DNA of 64,000 bases, taken from Apostichopus japonicus (taxonomy: Eukaryota; Echinodermata; Holothuroidea; Aspidochirotida; Stichopodidae). The stretch's first letter is position 1. The number at the start of each line of letters is the position of its first letter. This document shows positions 1-12,000 of the stretch, one piece after another. A model generated the notes under the pieces. It did no database searches, was not told the origin of the DNA, and worked only from the letters and a program-made list of their open reading frames with translations. The stretch covers positions 8,804,714 through 8,868,713 of the forward strand of contig NC_092567.1 in NCBI RefSeq assembly GCF_037975245.1. Direction: 5' to 3'. A program made the translations under genes and the position numbers.

Positions 1-2981
1 ATTGCAAAAAAACTGCAGGAAAGTACATGGAGAACTTGTGGATCATTAATCTTAGTTAATTTATGTATTCAATGCTGTAGAGAAATTTTAGACCCGCAGT
101 TGCTGGAACGAAACAAGCGAATTTCGACCTTCAGCTGATGGCCTATTATAAAACTCTGGAAGTGAACAGAAATACATACCTTTCAAATATTTTTTTTGAG
201 ATAAAAGTCTGTAAGTAAATCACGAGCATCGGTATGATAATTAATAACTAAGCATATCATTTCAAAATTTAGTAGAACACTAGTAGCGTGTATGACTTTG
301 AACAATCATAATTGACATAACCGACGCTGCTTAACGTTTCTAACATACCACTATACATCCTCGTGAAACATTGGTATAATTGTTCTGAACCAAAACTTAG
401 CTGTAGTTAAATTCAATGACATTAACGAATATCGTAATCAAATAATGTCTTCACCTAAAGGTATGTACTGAACTTATCCCGCTGTTACGTCACCATCTCG
501 ATGTACATTAAATATGAAACCGTAGAATGTTGTTCATCATGTTGCACCGTTCTTGTGTATGTTCATTTACTTGCGGGGCAAATGTTAATCATAGCACATA
601 CAACAGTCGTAGCAAATTTGTAGCAGGCTCCCTGGTTTACACTGGTTATGCTCATTTTCTTCGTTTTCTCCGGTGTAAGGAGAAGTTGGTCTTCCATTAA
701 ATAAAGCTGCATATGTTAACGTCATAGGTTGTTAAATGACCAAACCTGGAAATATTCGCAGAATTATTGGATACCCTGCAACTAACTAAGATATCTAGAT
801 ATGTTATCACAAGCAAGTGACTGCTCATGATTAGTGAGTTATTTGTCGTTTAACCAGATTTCGACAATTTGTGCCCCATAAATGTAGTGTCATAGATATT
901 TGTTTGTTAAAGAACTTACTTTAATCTTCCCTGGTGGACTAAAGTAACATTATGTTTTCAAGTCCTACTCATTCCTTTAACGGTCAAGTTTGCTACCAGC
1001 AGATTGTAACAAAACAGCAAAAAGTGTAGAAGTACACTTTTGCAATCCTTTCTTCTAAGTTCAATCTTACTCAATTAGTAACTCAAATTTATCAGGTAAA
1101 TGTTTCTGCGACGGTTCCACGTACACTAATGTGTATAGGACATTAAATACCTGTAGTTTCTAGGACAGAAATGAGGATAAACTGGTAATATAACAGATGG
1201 TGACCGATGCGAAGCAGCGCGATTCAACATTGTTGTTCCTTGTATGGTTTTAAAGTCATACCAGACACTGGTTTTTATTGCCTATTATTTGAGTGTGGAG
1301 TGCATAGATAAACGAAATTGCTTGTGAATATCAGACTCACCGTTTTCCAGAGTGCAAATGCTGGATATTTTGGCGGTTGAATATAATTGAAGGAAAGAGG
1401 TGATACGGTATTGATAAAATGTAATAAAATTGAAGACTATTTTGTAATTTGTGAAATATTATATTCGTGGTTTGGAATAAACTGTAGAAGAGGATCTTGC
1501 AAATATATTCTTAGTGGCTCCAGATTCGTTTTGTGGAGTAAATCATTACCGATGATTCGGTGGTGCTGTGATTAAATCACTTTAAACGCATATAAACACA
1601 ACAAGACCATAATACCAGTCAGTGTGTGGGGCAGTTATACTACTGCTTCGTTCTGTTGTCTAGATACCATGGTAACCAAATAACTGGACACATATCATGT
1701 GACGCTGTATACGAACACAATGTTGAAAAAAGATCATGCACATGAATAAGTTTTTTTTCTTCAAGATACTGCGTCACGGATATATAAATATATGCTAAGC
1801 CCGTGCCGTATATTGCTTTCTGAATTTTGTTAAAAAGCATCATACCTACTCAGTCAAAAATGTTTTTGGGGTGAAAATATCGATGCATATTTTTCATCTC
1901 TAGAATCTTAACGTTGTGACGTCACTGTACGCAGCAAAGTTGGTAAATGTTACTCGTTCTAATATTGTAAGTTGTGATTGGATTTGAAGGATCCCTTTTG
2001 ATTATATTTTATGATTTATTTAGATTAGCGTGACTGACATAAACGTGTGGGTTTGAGCAGGCTTATATATGAAACGGCAGATCTGGTTTTAACTTGAAAC
2101 TAAGAAACAAGTATGTTTTTCTTAGGTAGATTTTATCAATTCAATGTACTTTAACATGCAAGGAAAATTAAAGCAGAGGTGACTACATTAAAGGTCAACC
2201 TAAAGGTGTTAAATTTAAGATGGTATTGAACTTTCAAGAAACGTCTCTTATTACCACCTTCTTTATTTGTACAGTACTATGAATAAGCAGCAGCATTATG
2301 ATACAAAAAAAACTAATGTTTAAAATAATTGCATTATTTCTTTCGTCTTTTGAGTATGTGAGCAACCCAAACCAAGTTCAGCTAATACATAGAGACAGAG
2401 CAATGAAGAGCTCACGCCGTTTCTGCCAATACTAGTCTAATAGACACACAGGGCGTATCGGTTACATAAACCCACTCTAAATATTCCTTAATTTACAGAC
2501 CGTCGCTTCCTAGTCTAAATGTTCTTTGTCTAACGTTGAGCAGAGAGAGTCAACTATTTTAAAACTAATAATGTGCGCATGTACAAACTTCCAATTGAAC
2601 ATACATAGACAGGGTAAATTTAGAAATGAAACAAATTTGTGCAAGGTTTATTATATTTAGGGAAATGTTTAAATTGTTAACATATCTATTTAAGTATCCC
2701 CCTGTGTCTCTTATTGTATATTTTGACCAGACAACTACGTTTCCAAAACTGTGATGGATATCTTTACACTACTAACAATACGATAGAAACAGACCGTCTC
2801 AGACGAAGGGGGGGGGGGGGGTAACCAATGTGCTGCTTGTGGACTAAGCAAGGATTTGCTTTTTTTTTCTGACAACGATGTTCTGGGGCCTATCTTTAAA
2901 TACTGCCCTCTTCTCCCTACTCGTCATCTTCTCTGTTGCCCATTGTATCCATCTGATCATCTCAGTGAGAAGTTGGTCATT
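1..2981. other. Non-coding stretch, no supportable gene
   Basis: The only ORFs are under 70 codons, and none has a recognisable motif or a convincing pair of splice sites. One CRE palindrome (TGACGTCA) lies at 1917-1924 and a G homopolymer at about 2809-2821. It may be intergenic DNA or an upstream intron of the gene whose exons lie at 3311 and 7520. Confidence 0.5.
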
Positions 2982-3041
2982 ATGACGTCACTCAATGTTT
3001 GATGACGTCACTCAGTGTTTGATGACGTCACTCAGTGTTTG
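2982..3041. promoter_or_regulatory. Three tandem 20-bp units, each with a CRE (TGACGTCA)
   Basis: Three consecutive 20-bp direct repeats (2982-3001, 3002-3021, 3022-3041) each carry the palindrome TGACGTCA, at 2983, 3003 and 3023. Units 2 and 3 are identical; unit 1 differs at one base. TGACGTCA is the full consensus for CREB/ATF-type bZIP factors. The cluster lies about 270 bp upstream of the candidate exon at 3311, so it could be an intronic enhancer or an alternative promoter. The repeat and motif are seen directly; function is inferred. Confidence 0.55.
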
Positions 3042-3310
3042 ATGGCGGCTTTAAAACTAACTATGTCTTCCCTATTAAGCTGTGTTTGTATTCATGTTAT
3101 TAAGTCGGTGCATCTTACATTGACGAGTGTGTCTCCTTTATTGACTTTAGTGTGTTCAATATAGATGTGTGCTTACCTGCCAGGAGTAATTTACTGCGAT
3201 ATTTTTGAAGATATATCATTCTAACTTATACATTGTTTGCTTTGCCATATTATATTTTCCTGAAATTCATTTTCCAAATCTCATGAATATAATATTTCTC
3301 TTCCTTTCAG

Positions 3311-3346
3311 GCCTGTGACGGAAATGGCAATCTACCAGGAGAAGAG
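3311..3346 (+). CDS. Candidate short coding exon, penultimate exon of an unidentified gene
   Basis: A 36-nt segment is bounded by a pyrimidine-rich acceptor (ttcctttcag) and a good donor (GAG|gtaaga). Read in phase 0 it gives ACDGNGNLPGEE; read with one leading base it gives PVTEMAIYQEK. The third frame is closed by a stop. Both open frames continue into the exon at 7520 and end there, so this looks like the tail of a + strand gene, perhaps a cytoplasmic tail. The splice signals are seen; the protein family is not recognised. Transcript evidence would settle the frame. Confidence 0.4.
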
Positions 3347-6300
3347 GTAAGAGAGACATAGATTCATGTTCCTGTTAATTAGTAACGGTAATTTTAATAA
3401 TAGACACAGAGGTATTAATTAATGTTGAACAAAGAAATAAGGCCACAGAGTATTATACTTTGTTTCTCATAAGGGGAAAATTTATAATTGTTGTGTATTG
3501 AGCAGTGAATTTAGATAGGCCAGTTACAAGTTTATATCTCGTATTAATGATAGCACTTTTCTAAATGTCAAGTTCAGATGAGGTCTAAATAATCTTACTT
3601 CCTCACACACAGTCAAATAAATGTTCAACAAAGAAACGGATAGACTTTAAAATAAGTTTAGTCCGTTGTTACGGTGTGTTACAAGCCTCACACAATATTG
3701 GAAAATAACTTTTAAGCTGTTAATCCCCTCCCACCGGCAGATGCTTCATGATTATTTTATTTCACTCTGCTGATGTGCATATCATAATTCGTTAGCAATT
3801 CAAAAAGTATCAAGAAGAAAATTTCTTGTAGAAAATCCTTTGTTCATTAATTACTCCGTGACATTTTTGTCACAGTTTATTAATCGTGAAAGGAACTGAT
3901 AAACAATAAACATTTTGAATCTCACTTTTATAGGGTAACAGTTTTCTCTACACACAAAGGGCTAACTGTAGAAGACTATACTCAAATCTCCCATGAATCT
4001 CTACCCCGGTATTCTTTAATATAATACAATCATTAGAATCATTGTTGGGTCGGGGAGGGGATGGGGATGGTTTAGGAGGGTATTCGTTGGGTTATAGCAT
4101 CATGAATCATTGTGAAACGAGAACATACACTGTGTCATAAAATCACTAACTCGGAGCGAACTGTTGTCATATGACATGTAAGGAAACTACTGTAGTAAAA
4201 ATGAACGGTTGATGTTTTAGTGACTGAGTGATGACGTCATACCGTAATCCATTACAGCGTGGATTAAATGTAGAAGGGGTGCATCAAGTAAGGTACAGTT
4301 CGGGTCCGTTCATATAATAGACATGAACACAACGGTGTAGGTAGCTAACGACACTATAGTGATTTGGATGAAGCTGCGGGCATGAGAGTTGACTCTTTTC
4401 CAACATAATCTTAAAAAATACATTTATTGATCAATATACTTCCCAAATGTGTGTCAGTTCAAAGCCTCAAGTAAGATTTCGAGATGGTTTACGTTGGTTC
4501 ATATCTCAATTAATTTACTATTTATTAGCACAACCTGGTACAGTTAATTTCTTTACGGTGGTTTTTAGCCTGTTTTTTTTTTTCAAAATGAAAGCCAATT
4601 TTGAATATTGTACCAAACCTTTCTAATGTAAGTCAAATTGAGCTAGCAATGAATTACAATTATACATATTTTTCCTCTACATGAACTCTTATTTTGGAAT
4701 ATTCAATGAAAACATTGATCTTTAACATGTCGTTGCCTATACACATTTACAAACAGGTGACACATATAACACCAACTAAGGAGGTTCCATTTTGATTTTT
4801 AATTGAACTTGTTACATTATATGTCTGAATTATCCAGCTAACAAATAATGTTCTTATGGGCGTTTAGTATAATGTCAACGTTTGTTCAGAATGAGCATAA
4901 AAGCTGATTTCAAGTCACGTTTATCTTTCTTCGTTAAATTATTTTCAAATACGAATATAACGTACGCGTGCAGCTAAGGTGTATTAATGCTACATTAGCA
5001 TTTTATATATGCGAAATTGTACTATAAGGGAATTGGGTGTGTATACTCACCATGTAGGCGACGTGATGAAGTATTTCTCCTGAAAGGCAGAAAACTAGCG
5101 GCTTGTAGTTCCATTGTTTCAAGGCGGAGGGAGGGAGGATTCGTCCGAATACATTGTTTAAAACAAGAGTATGTTACCCAAAGTTGAATGACAATTTAAA
5201 TTTAACGCCACCCTATCCCTCTTCGTGGACGTCTTTGGTCCTCCAACTTTCTTCGGCGGAGTTTTGGAAGTCACTCATCGTTTAATAGTTGTAATACATC
5301 TTGATGTATTACGTATATAGACATCTTAGACATAACTGTAAGGTGTAACCATGGAGATACAGGAACGCTATTAATATATTACTTACATCTAAAGCTATTA
5401 TCATGTTAATGGATAAAGGAAGCAAATTGCCCTTAGATTTCGAACATTAAACCGTCAATACGTTTAAAATATATTCATGAACATCGGCTATTTCACCTTT
5501 CAACGTCCGGATTACCTTTCATTTTGAAGTAAGAAACGCTATACTGATACTGTACAGAGAACTAACAATATTGTAAAAAATAAAAAGTAGGTAATTCGTG
5601 TTTAACGAGACATTCATTTAAATTAATTATGAGACTCATATGGTTAACACTGGATTCACGTTCATTGTAAAGTCAAAACAATAGAGCGAAAAACGAGCAA
5701 ATAAAACATATATCTGTCAATAATTTGCATCACGTGACACCAAAAGTGTTTTCAGTTCGTATTGTCTACAATGTGTTACAGCTCCCAAGTATATTGATAT
5801 CTCGTTCATCGTTCCGGACTTGTAAGAAAGTAATCTGGCTTTCAATTGCTTGTTTTGACAGGGTTTTCATTTGATCTTCTTTGTCCAAACTAAAAAAAAT
5901 ATTTGTCTCTTCTTAACTCACTTTCACTATCTCTTCAATTTCTCCAATCTCCCCCATATCTCCCATCTCTCTCAAAAAACAAAACGAGATCAAGTCTAAC
6001 TGTTACTATAGCCCTACTACCAGCAAACTAACATGTTCCTAAACAATGGTACCATGGTAACCAGAGATGCCCGGATACTACGGGAAGGGGACAGGAGTCT
6101 ATTATGTGATCGCGAATTATTTTTCGGAACAGTGATTTTCTATCACTATATATAGTGTATATTTTTGCATTGGGGTCCCGGGATGAATCAAGTAGTTTTA
6201 AAACTTATTTTCAGGAGTTTTTATGGCTTCGTAGCAATATGTCTCCAGGTCCAACACGACCACGGCCCATGGGTGTTAAGCGGGCTCTTGACCGTGGGAA

Positions 6301-7519
6301 CATTCGCAGGGAAGCACATTCAGCACCCCTGAACATCGGTCTTAGCCCGCTCACCCCCCCCCCCCCCCTCTTCCATTCCACCGTTCATCTCTAACCTGGT
6401 GTTATTGGGATGGTTATTTAGACTGGTTTATAAATATGAACGAATTATCGATGATTAAATTATAGTTTGGGAAAATAAGCTAACGCTAGCTAACGCGCGG
6501 CCTACCCAACCTTTTACTTAACTGATACACGAAATGATTCGCTTGGTTTCAAAGGTCTAGAGGAAGAACGAAGAGGGGTGGGTCCAGCTGGAAATATATA
6601 AACCACATTTAAGGATCAATCTCAGTTAACTTCAGAATGAAGTCACTGGTAATTTTTAACACCCTATTAACGCTGCACCCTTCACCAGCTCTGGAACTCT
6701 CACCTTTGTATTGAATAATCACTTGAGTCAATGTCTAGTTTGATTTTTCTCCTACACTTCGTGAATTCTAAAGAAAATCACAGACTGAGAGATGAGTGAC
6801 CTGGATATGATTCTGTAACGATAACATTAACGTTTGAGGGAATTGTCGATCTTTTTATAATGATGAGAATGTTAAACCCTGCAGCTTAATTGAAAATGGC
6901 TACTTAGGTTGACGGGATCAGCATATAAACAGGACGGAACATTTCCCTGCATCGCACCAATGTGTGATAGTACATTGGGTTGCATTGATTGAGTCATCGT
7001 GATATCAAGGGGAAATCCTATAAATAGGTCATTTGATGTTTACCGGCGGGGAATAGGATGGGGTGTGGAGATTAGTGAACTGATTCGCGTACAGTAATCC
7101 TGTTCTAAACATAAATCTCTTTTACAGATTGAAAGAGGATGATATCCTTGAGCTATGAGTCAATACTTGTTGACATAAACTATTCATATTTGTTATTTAT
7201 ATACTTATTTTCAATATTTCAAGCACACAGTCGAACTTGTTCATGTGTATGTCAAGTTGACTACTAAAAATATTCGCAGGACGTACACGTTAGAAATCAC
7301 TAAAATAATAACTGAAATATTATAATAAACAGGACAGCGAATTTCAAGACATTTAAAATCTTGCACAGTGTAATGTAACATGAATCGATTTATCTGAAAT
7401 AACACTTTTAATATGGATGAATATGATGAATATTGACAACATTTAACTATAAACTGCATTGTCTTTGTTTCTGTGTCATCTTATACACATTCATTGCCTA
7501 TTCTTTCCCTCTTGTTTAG
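3347..7519 (+). other. Probable intron, no other feature recognised
   Basis: This lies between the candidate exons at 3311-3346 and 7520-7569. It contains one CRE palindrome at 4232-4239 and a C homopolymer near 6355-6367. The only ORF of note (6155-6394, 79 codons) runs through low-complexity sequence and has no recognisable domain. Confidence 0.35.
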
Positions 7520-7569
7520 GGTTTCAATGAGAGGAGTTACCAGAGGCCCCTGAAAATGCGCAAGTAACT
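7520..7569 (+). CDS. Candidate terminal coding exon with stop codon
   Basis: The acceptor is tctttccctcttgtttag. All three frames terminate within this exon, as expected of a last coding exon. In phase 0 it reads GFNERSYQRPLKMRK followed by TAA at 7565-7567; in the alternative frame continuing from 3311 it reads VSMRGVTRGP and a TGA at 7550-7552. Immediately after the first stop there is a perfect GTAAGT donor at 7570, suggesting an intron in the 3' UTR. The basic, tyrosine-containing tail would suit a cytoplasmic C-terminus, but the family is unknown. Confidence 0.45.
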
Positions 7570-8042
7570 GTAAGTCTACACAGCTGATTACTCTCTACCT
7601 TAGTATTTACATTGTATTTGTTAACAGTGATTGTCTGCTACTTTTATTTGTAAAATCTTAATATATTAAAAATAATCTCCATCAATAATCAGAATATGTA
7701 TTCCTATATCTGTGATTATCTAATTTTATATGGTCACTAATATCATTTGCTTCAACTATACTTGGTTCTATTTTATTTTTCATTAACCAAGCTGGTCCCT
7801 GATGAAATGTATGGAAATGAGTGATAAGTTCCCTCCATTAACAGAAACATCGTTTGCTTGTTCCAGTGTTTTTTTTTAGCTGGTGGGTTAAATTACTTGT
7901 TGGCTCATGGTATTTCTGGCGCTTTTTTCGGGGGTTGCTTAGGTATCACTTCCTCATTATTATACTAACAAGTAAGTTGTTCGACCAATTTATGATGATA
8001 ACAATATAGCCTAATATTTATCAGTTTACCTTTATATTACAG

Positions 8043-8180
8043 CTCAATGCAAAATGCATGTTCATCTGGCGATGCCAATTATCAGCAGGACTGTGACGTC
8101 ATTCACTCAATCCTCAAAACGATGGCAGTAATTTTAGTGAGAAAGGATCTAATAAAGATTTAGGTTGTAAACTGTTAACA
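8043..8180 (+). other. Possible 3' UTR exon with poly(A) signal
   Basis: A pyrimidine-rich acceptor (cctttatattacag) precedes 8043, and AATAAA lies at 8151-8156 followed by a GT-containing stretch. A second AATAAA is at 8361-8366. Together with the GTAAGT donor at 7570 this would make a spliced 3' UTR. The segment contains two CRE palindromes nearby (8094-8101 and 8244-8251). The end coordinate is approximate; poly(A) signals are frequent by chance in AT-rich DNA. Confidence 0.25.
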
Positions 8181-8948
8181 TCTCCCAAATACTACAAACA
8201 ACGCCAGATAGAGCTCACACATGGAACTAGTCCGGTATGATTGTGACGTCATCAAATGCCTATATTCTCAAGACAATGGAATGGTGACTTCGTAAACACT
8301 GTAAATTTTACATTCATTGTGAATGGATCTTGTAGAGAGATTAAATTGTAAAATAATATTAATAAATACATATCCAAGAAATAAGTAAAATTTGAAAGAT
8401 AACTGTTCAATTTACATTTTGTTTAAAGGATTACTTTATTCGGAATTTCAGTCTTTAAATGTTGTAGAACAAAAAAAAAGGAGTGTCATTAATGTCTCTT
8501 CAACTTTTCTGGTTAGGTAAGATAAATGTCCGGAAAACTCCTTTAATGCTAAATTGATGATGACGGCAGCCCCTTAGTACAGGCCTAAATATTCATGTTA
8601 ATAATGTGATTTATACATTGGATAACTCAACAAAATCAAGTTTTGTAACTTCGTTCTTAAACCAAAGCATAGTTAGATGATTTCAACAACATTTGTCCGT
8701 GTAGAATTGTACTTCAATGTTAACATGTATTTGAGGCCATAAAAGCCTTCTCATCCCATTGTATTTTGTGTTGCGTTTGAAGAACTCACATAACTGTGTC
8801 CGTATTATATAATATAGTCCAGTTAATCTAAGTAAACATTAAACACAATGGTATGCTCTCTGTGTTTCATTTTTCGTTTTTATTATTTCCTTCCAGTTTT
8901 TATTTTACTGCATCTTTTAAAGTTTCTACTTGGAGAATCAAACCCAAC

Positions 8949-9084
8949 GATCATTTTAATAATATGTAATAGGTAAGCTATAGATCATTTTAATATTACG
9001 TGATAGGTAAGCTATCGATTATTTTAATATTATGTGATATGTTAGCTATCGATCATTTTAGTATTACATGATAGGTAAGCTATC
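8949..9084. repeat. Four tandem copies of a 34-bp repeat
   Basis: Units run 8949-8982, 8983-9016, 9017-9050 and 9051-9084. Each begins GATCATTTTA or a close variant and ends GTAAGCTAT(A/C) or GTTAGCTATC. The copies differ at several positions, so the array is not very recent. There is no coding potential. Confidence 0.85.
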
Positions 9085-12000
9085 GACGAGCAAGTCACTT
9101 TAGGTCACTTAACGCATTTGAGAAAAATACATTCGAACTTGGGAGATACCGTTTCTATACAAGACTCGTAGATTTGAATAAGTTTTGAAATATTACGTTT
9201 TGCCTTCATTAATTGCTTCATATACAGTCTTGTTTTATAAGGTATATACGCAAAACCTTAAACAGCTATTGTTTTAGCGTTACATAATTTTGGCGTAGTA
9301 AAGCTGATAAGTAATCCTTAAATACAAAGATCGGCTCTGTAATGTATATACTCTTCATTTTATACTTTCATTGTTATTTTAATGCGCTTTATAAATGATT
9401 CTACTGGTTTCTTCCTTATTATCTTTATACTCCGATATTTTCCTTCGAATTAGAACAATTCTAAGACTAGCTAATACTTGCTCTAATTATTGTTATATTT
9501 AGTCATTAATTGTTACTTGCTTTCTTTCGTTCCTCCTTTTTCTATATTACGAATTAATCTTTGATATTACTCACGCGTAATAGAGTGAATATTAGAAGAG
9601 TATTGTTAAATGTTATCATAATAACAAAGACTGGTTGTCTACCGTTACACCATTGATTGTGTTATTCAAAATCATACTAACACATTGTCTTAGACATTAA
9701 TTAATAGCAATGACATGTTTTGTTTTTTAACAGTCCAGTTATTTGTTCCATTATTATGATCTCTAATTGTGTTTCTTTGAAGACAATAGGAACACGTGAC
9801 TTTGACGTATTATAGTAAGCTTTTAACATAATAGCAACGAAGATAAAGTTCTGTATATTGAAGATGAAACTTAAATGCAATGATCGGCTCTCCATACATA
9901 TGTTTCATCATCTTGTATCGTTATTTTGCTACTTCTTATTAATGATGCTGATTGATGATTAATGCATATTCATGATCTATTCATTGTAATTTAGTTTTTG
10001 TCGTATTTACTTTAACCCAATTGGATAATATGAAGCCATAAAGTTTACCAATATAACCCAAGCCCGTCCTCGCAAAACTGAATGTATTTACAAAACTGCA
10101 GACACCGATTAACATATAAAATGTGGAAGAAATCACTGCGTTGCAGTATCTGTTTATGGTATTAGATATTTCCAAGGAAATGATTATTCCTTTCTTTTGT
10201 CTTTTTGTTTTAGTATCTGACGTATTTCTGTATGCTTGCACAATATATAATATTTGAAACCAAACACACTTGTTCCCTTTGAGGTTATCCTGGTCTCTCA
10301 TTATGATACAATTACAACTGATTCATCCCATTTATCTGTTACTATTTCATAAATTCATCTCCCAGAATCTCATCATGAAATTATTGACAAGTATTGATAT
10401 TGTAATGTCAATGGAAGTAATAAAAGAAAACTAATCAGAGAAATATTGTCAACAGTGTTATGTAACATGTAGTCTATGTACTAACTTGTAATTTCAACCT
10501 CTTACTCTGTTATGTCCTGCATCAAGATCACACAGAAGGTTATGGCTATACCGTCAATCTCAAAACAGGTGAGGCTGGTATAGTTGTGGTCGAGATAAAG
10601 ACATTATTCTTCCCCTAATAAAAGTGTCGCTATCGTTCTGTGTGCCGTACATTTAAACTTTCTTTTCAAGTTCATCCCGAACTTTTCTAGAAACAAGTGT
10701 TGGTCCCGCCTGACCTCAGATGACCTTCGACAGAAATTGAGTGAAACGGTAGATAAAATATGTATAAACTAGGTACGATTCTGGCCAAGTTACGTAAGTT
10801 TAAGTATATAATTTGATTTCATTCAAACCAAACTAGAGTCTGTTTAGAACTGTTTATCTGCTCCAAAGACTTGGTTTTATCTGTATCTCAAAGCCAGAAT
10901 ATATTGTGTCTCACAATTTAATGTATGATCCTGTATAGTTTCATTTATATGACTGAGTAAATAGCCTATTTCATCCTTCATGGTGTGACTTTGTGTTCTG
11001 CAGTGCAAGAGATATATCTTCTCGTCAACAGCGCAGTTTATGGTATACCGCAAGCTGACATATTGTGGTAATTCATTCTAAGCAAGCGTTAGTATCAGAT
11101 TGATGAAAAGTTCAGTGATAGGGTGATGATTGTTCCTATAGTTATTTGTTTACGTGTTTAATTAGTCAACGTACTTATAATATTCATTAAATTAATAAAC
11201 AAAAGCAACAGAACACACATCAAGTTGCACGACGTTAGGAGTATTTGGTTGTATAACGAGAAAATTTGACAAGAAAACTGGCTGATCTTATTTTACGTCA
11301 GTGTTTAATAAGACCACCTACTAATAATAATGAAATAACACGAACTTAAGTGCAAGTTTAGCACAAGTGAAGTTTAGTTGATTGGCTGGGAAGTGGATGG
11401 GGTTGGGAATTTTGAATCATTAGCATATATGACGTCATCATCAACTGTTGGCATGTTAAATATGCATCAACATATATATTTCACGGGAAGATTAAAGTGG
11501 AGGTAAGGAGGAATGGGGGTGAGTGTATTGCTGTGCTTAAGTTCCATTATTTACCTGTAGTTCTGGGCTACATTCGCTTCAATATCTTACTATAAACAAA
11601 AATAAAACAATGTTGACGTATTTGAAGTATATTTTTACCCCTCTTTTGGGAGTTGGCAGGAAATATTGTTTAACAAGTAGAAATTTTAACCCAAAAAGTT
11701 AGTTGACCCATTTCGAGGGTTAGACAGGAACGGCATGGGTGTGAAAGACTTCTGTTACCGGAAAGATGTTACAACCTGATCATGTTGGGTGAGGTTATAA
11801 GGGAAAATAATTTAACATTTAACGACGATTTAAATTTTACTTTTGTGCTTATTTGTAACATTTTATTTCGTCTCCCTAGGAAAGCCATGAAGGTTAACTA
11901 CTATGATAATATAATCAACCTATCTAACCATGTGGCTGCGGCCGTGCACCTGCTGAAAAAAAAATTGTTTGAACTAATAATACAGGATAAAACACATTTG

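Noticed and set aside
10527-10568. Possible 42-nt exon with a good donor (CAG|gtgagg)
   Set aside because: The acceptor is poor (catcaag), no neighbouring exon fits it, and the open frame has no recognisable protein similarity.
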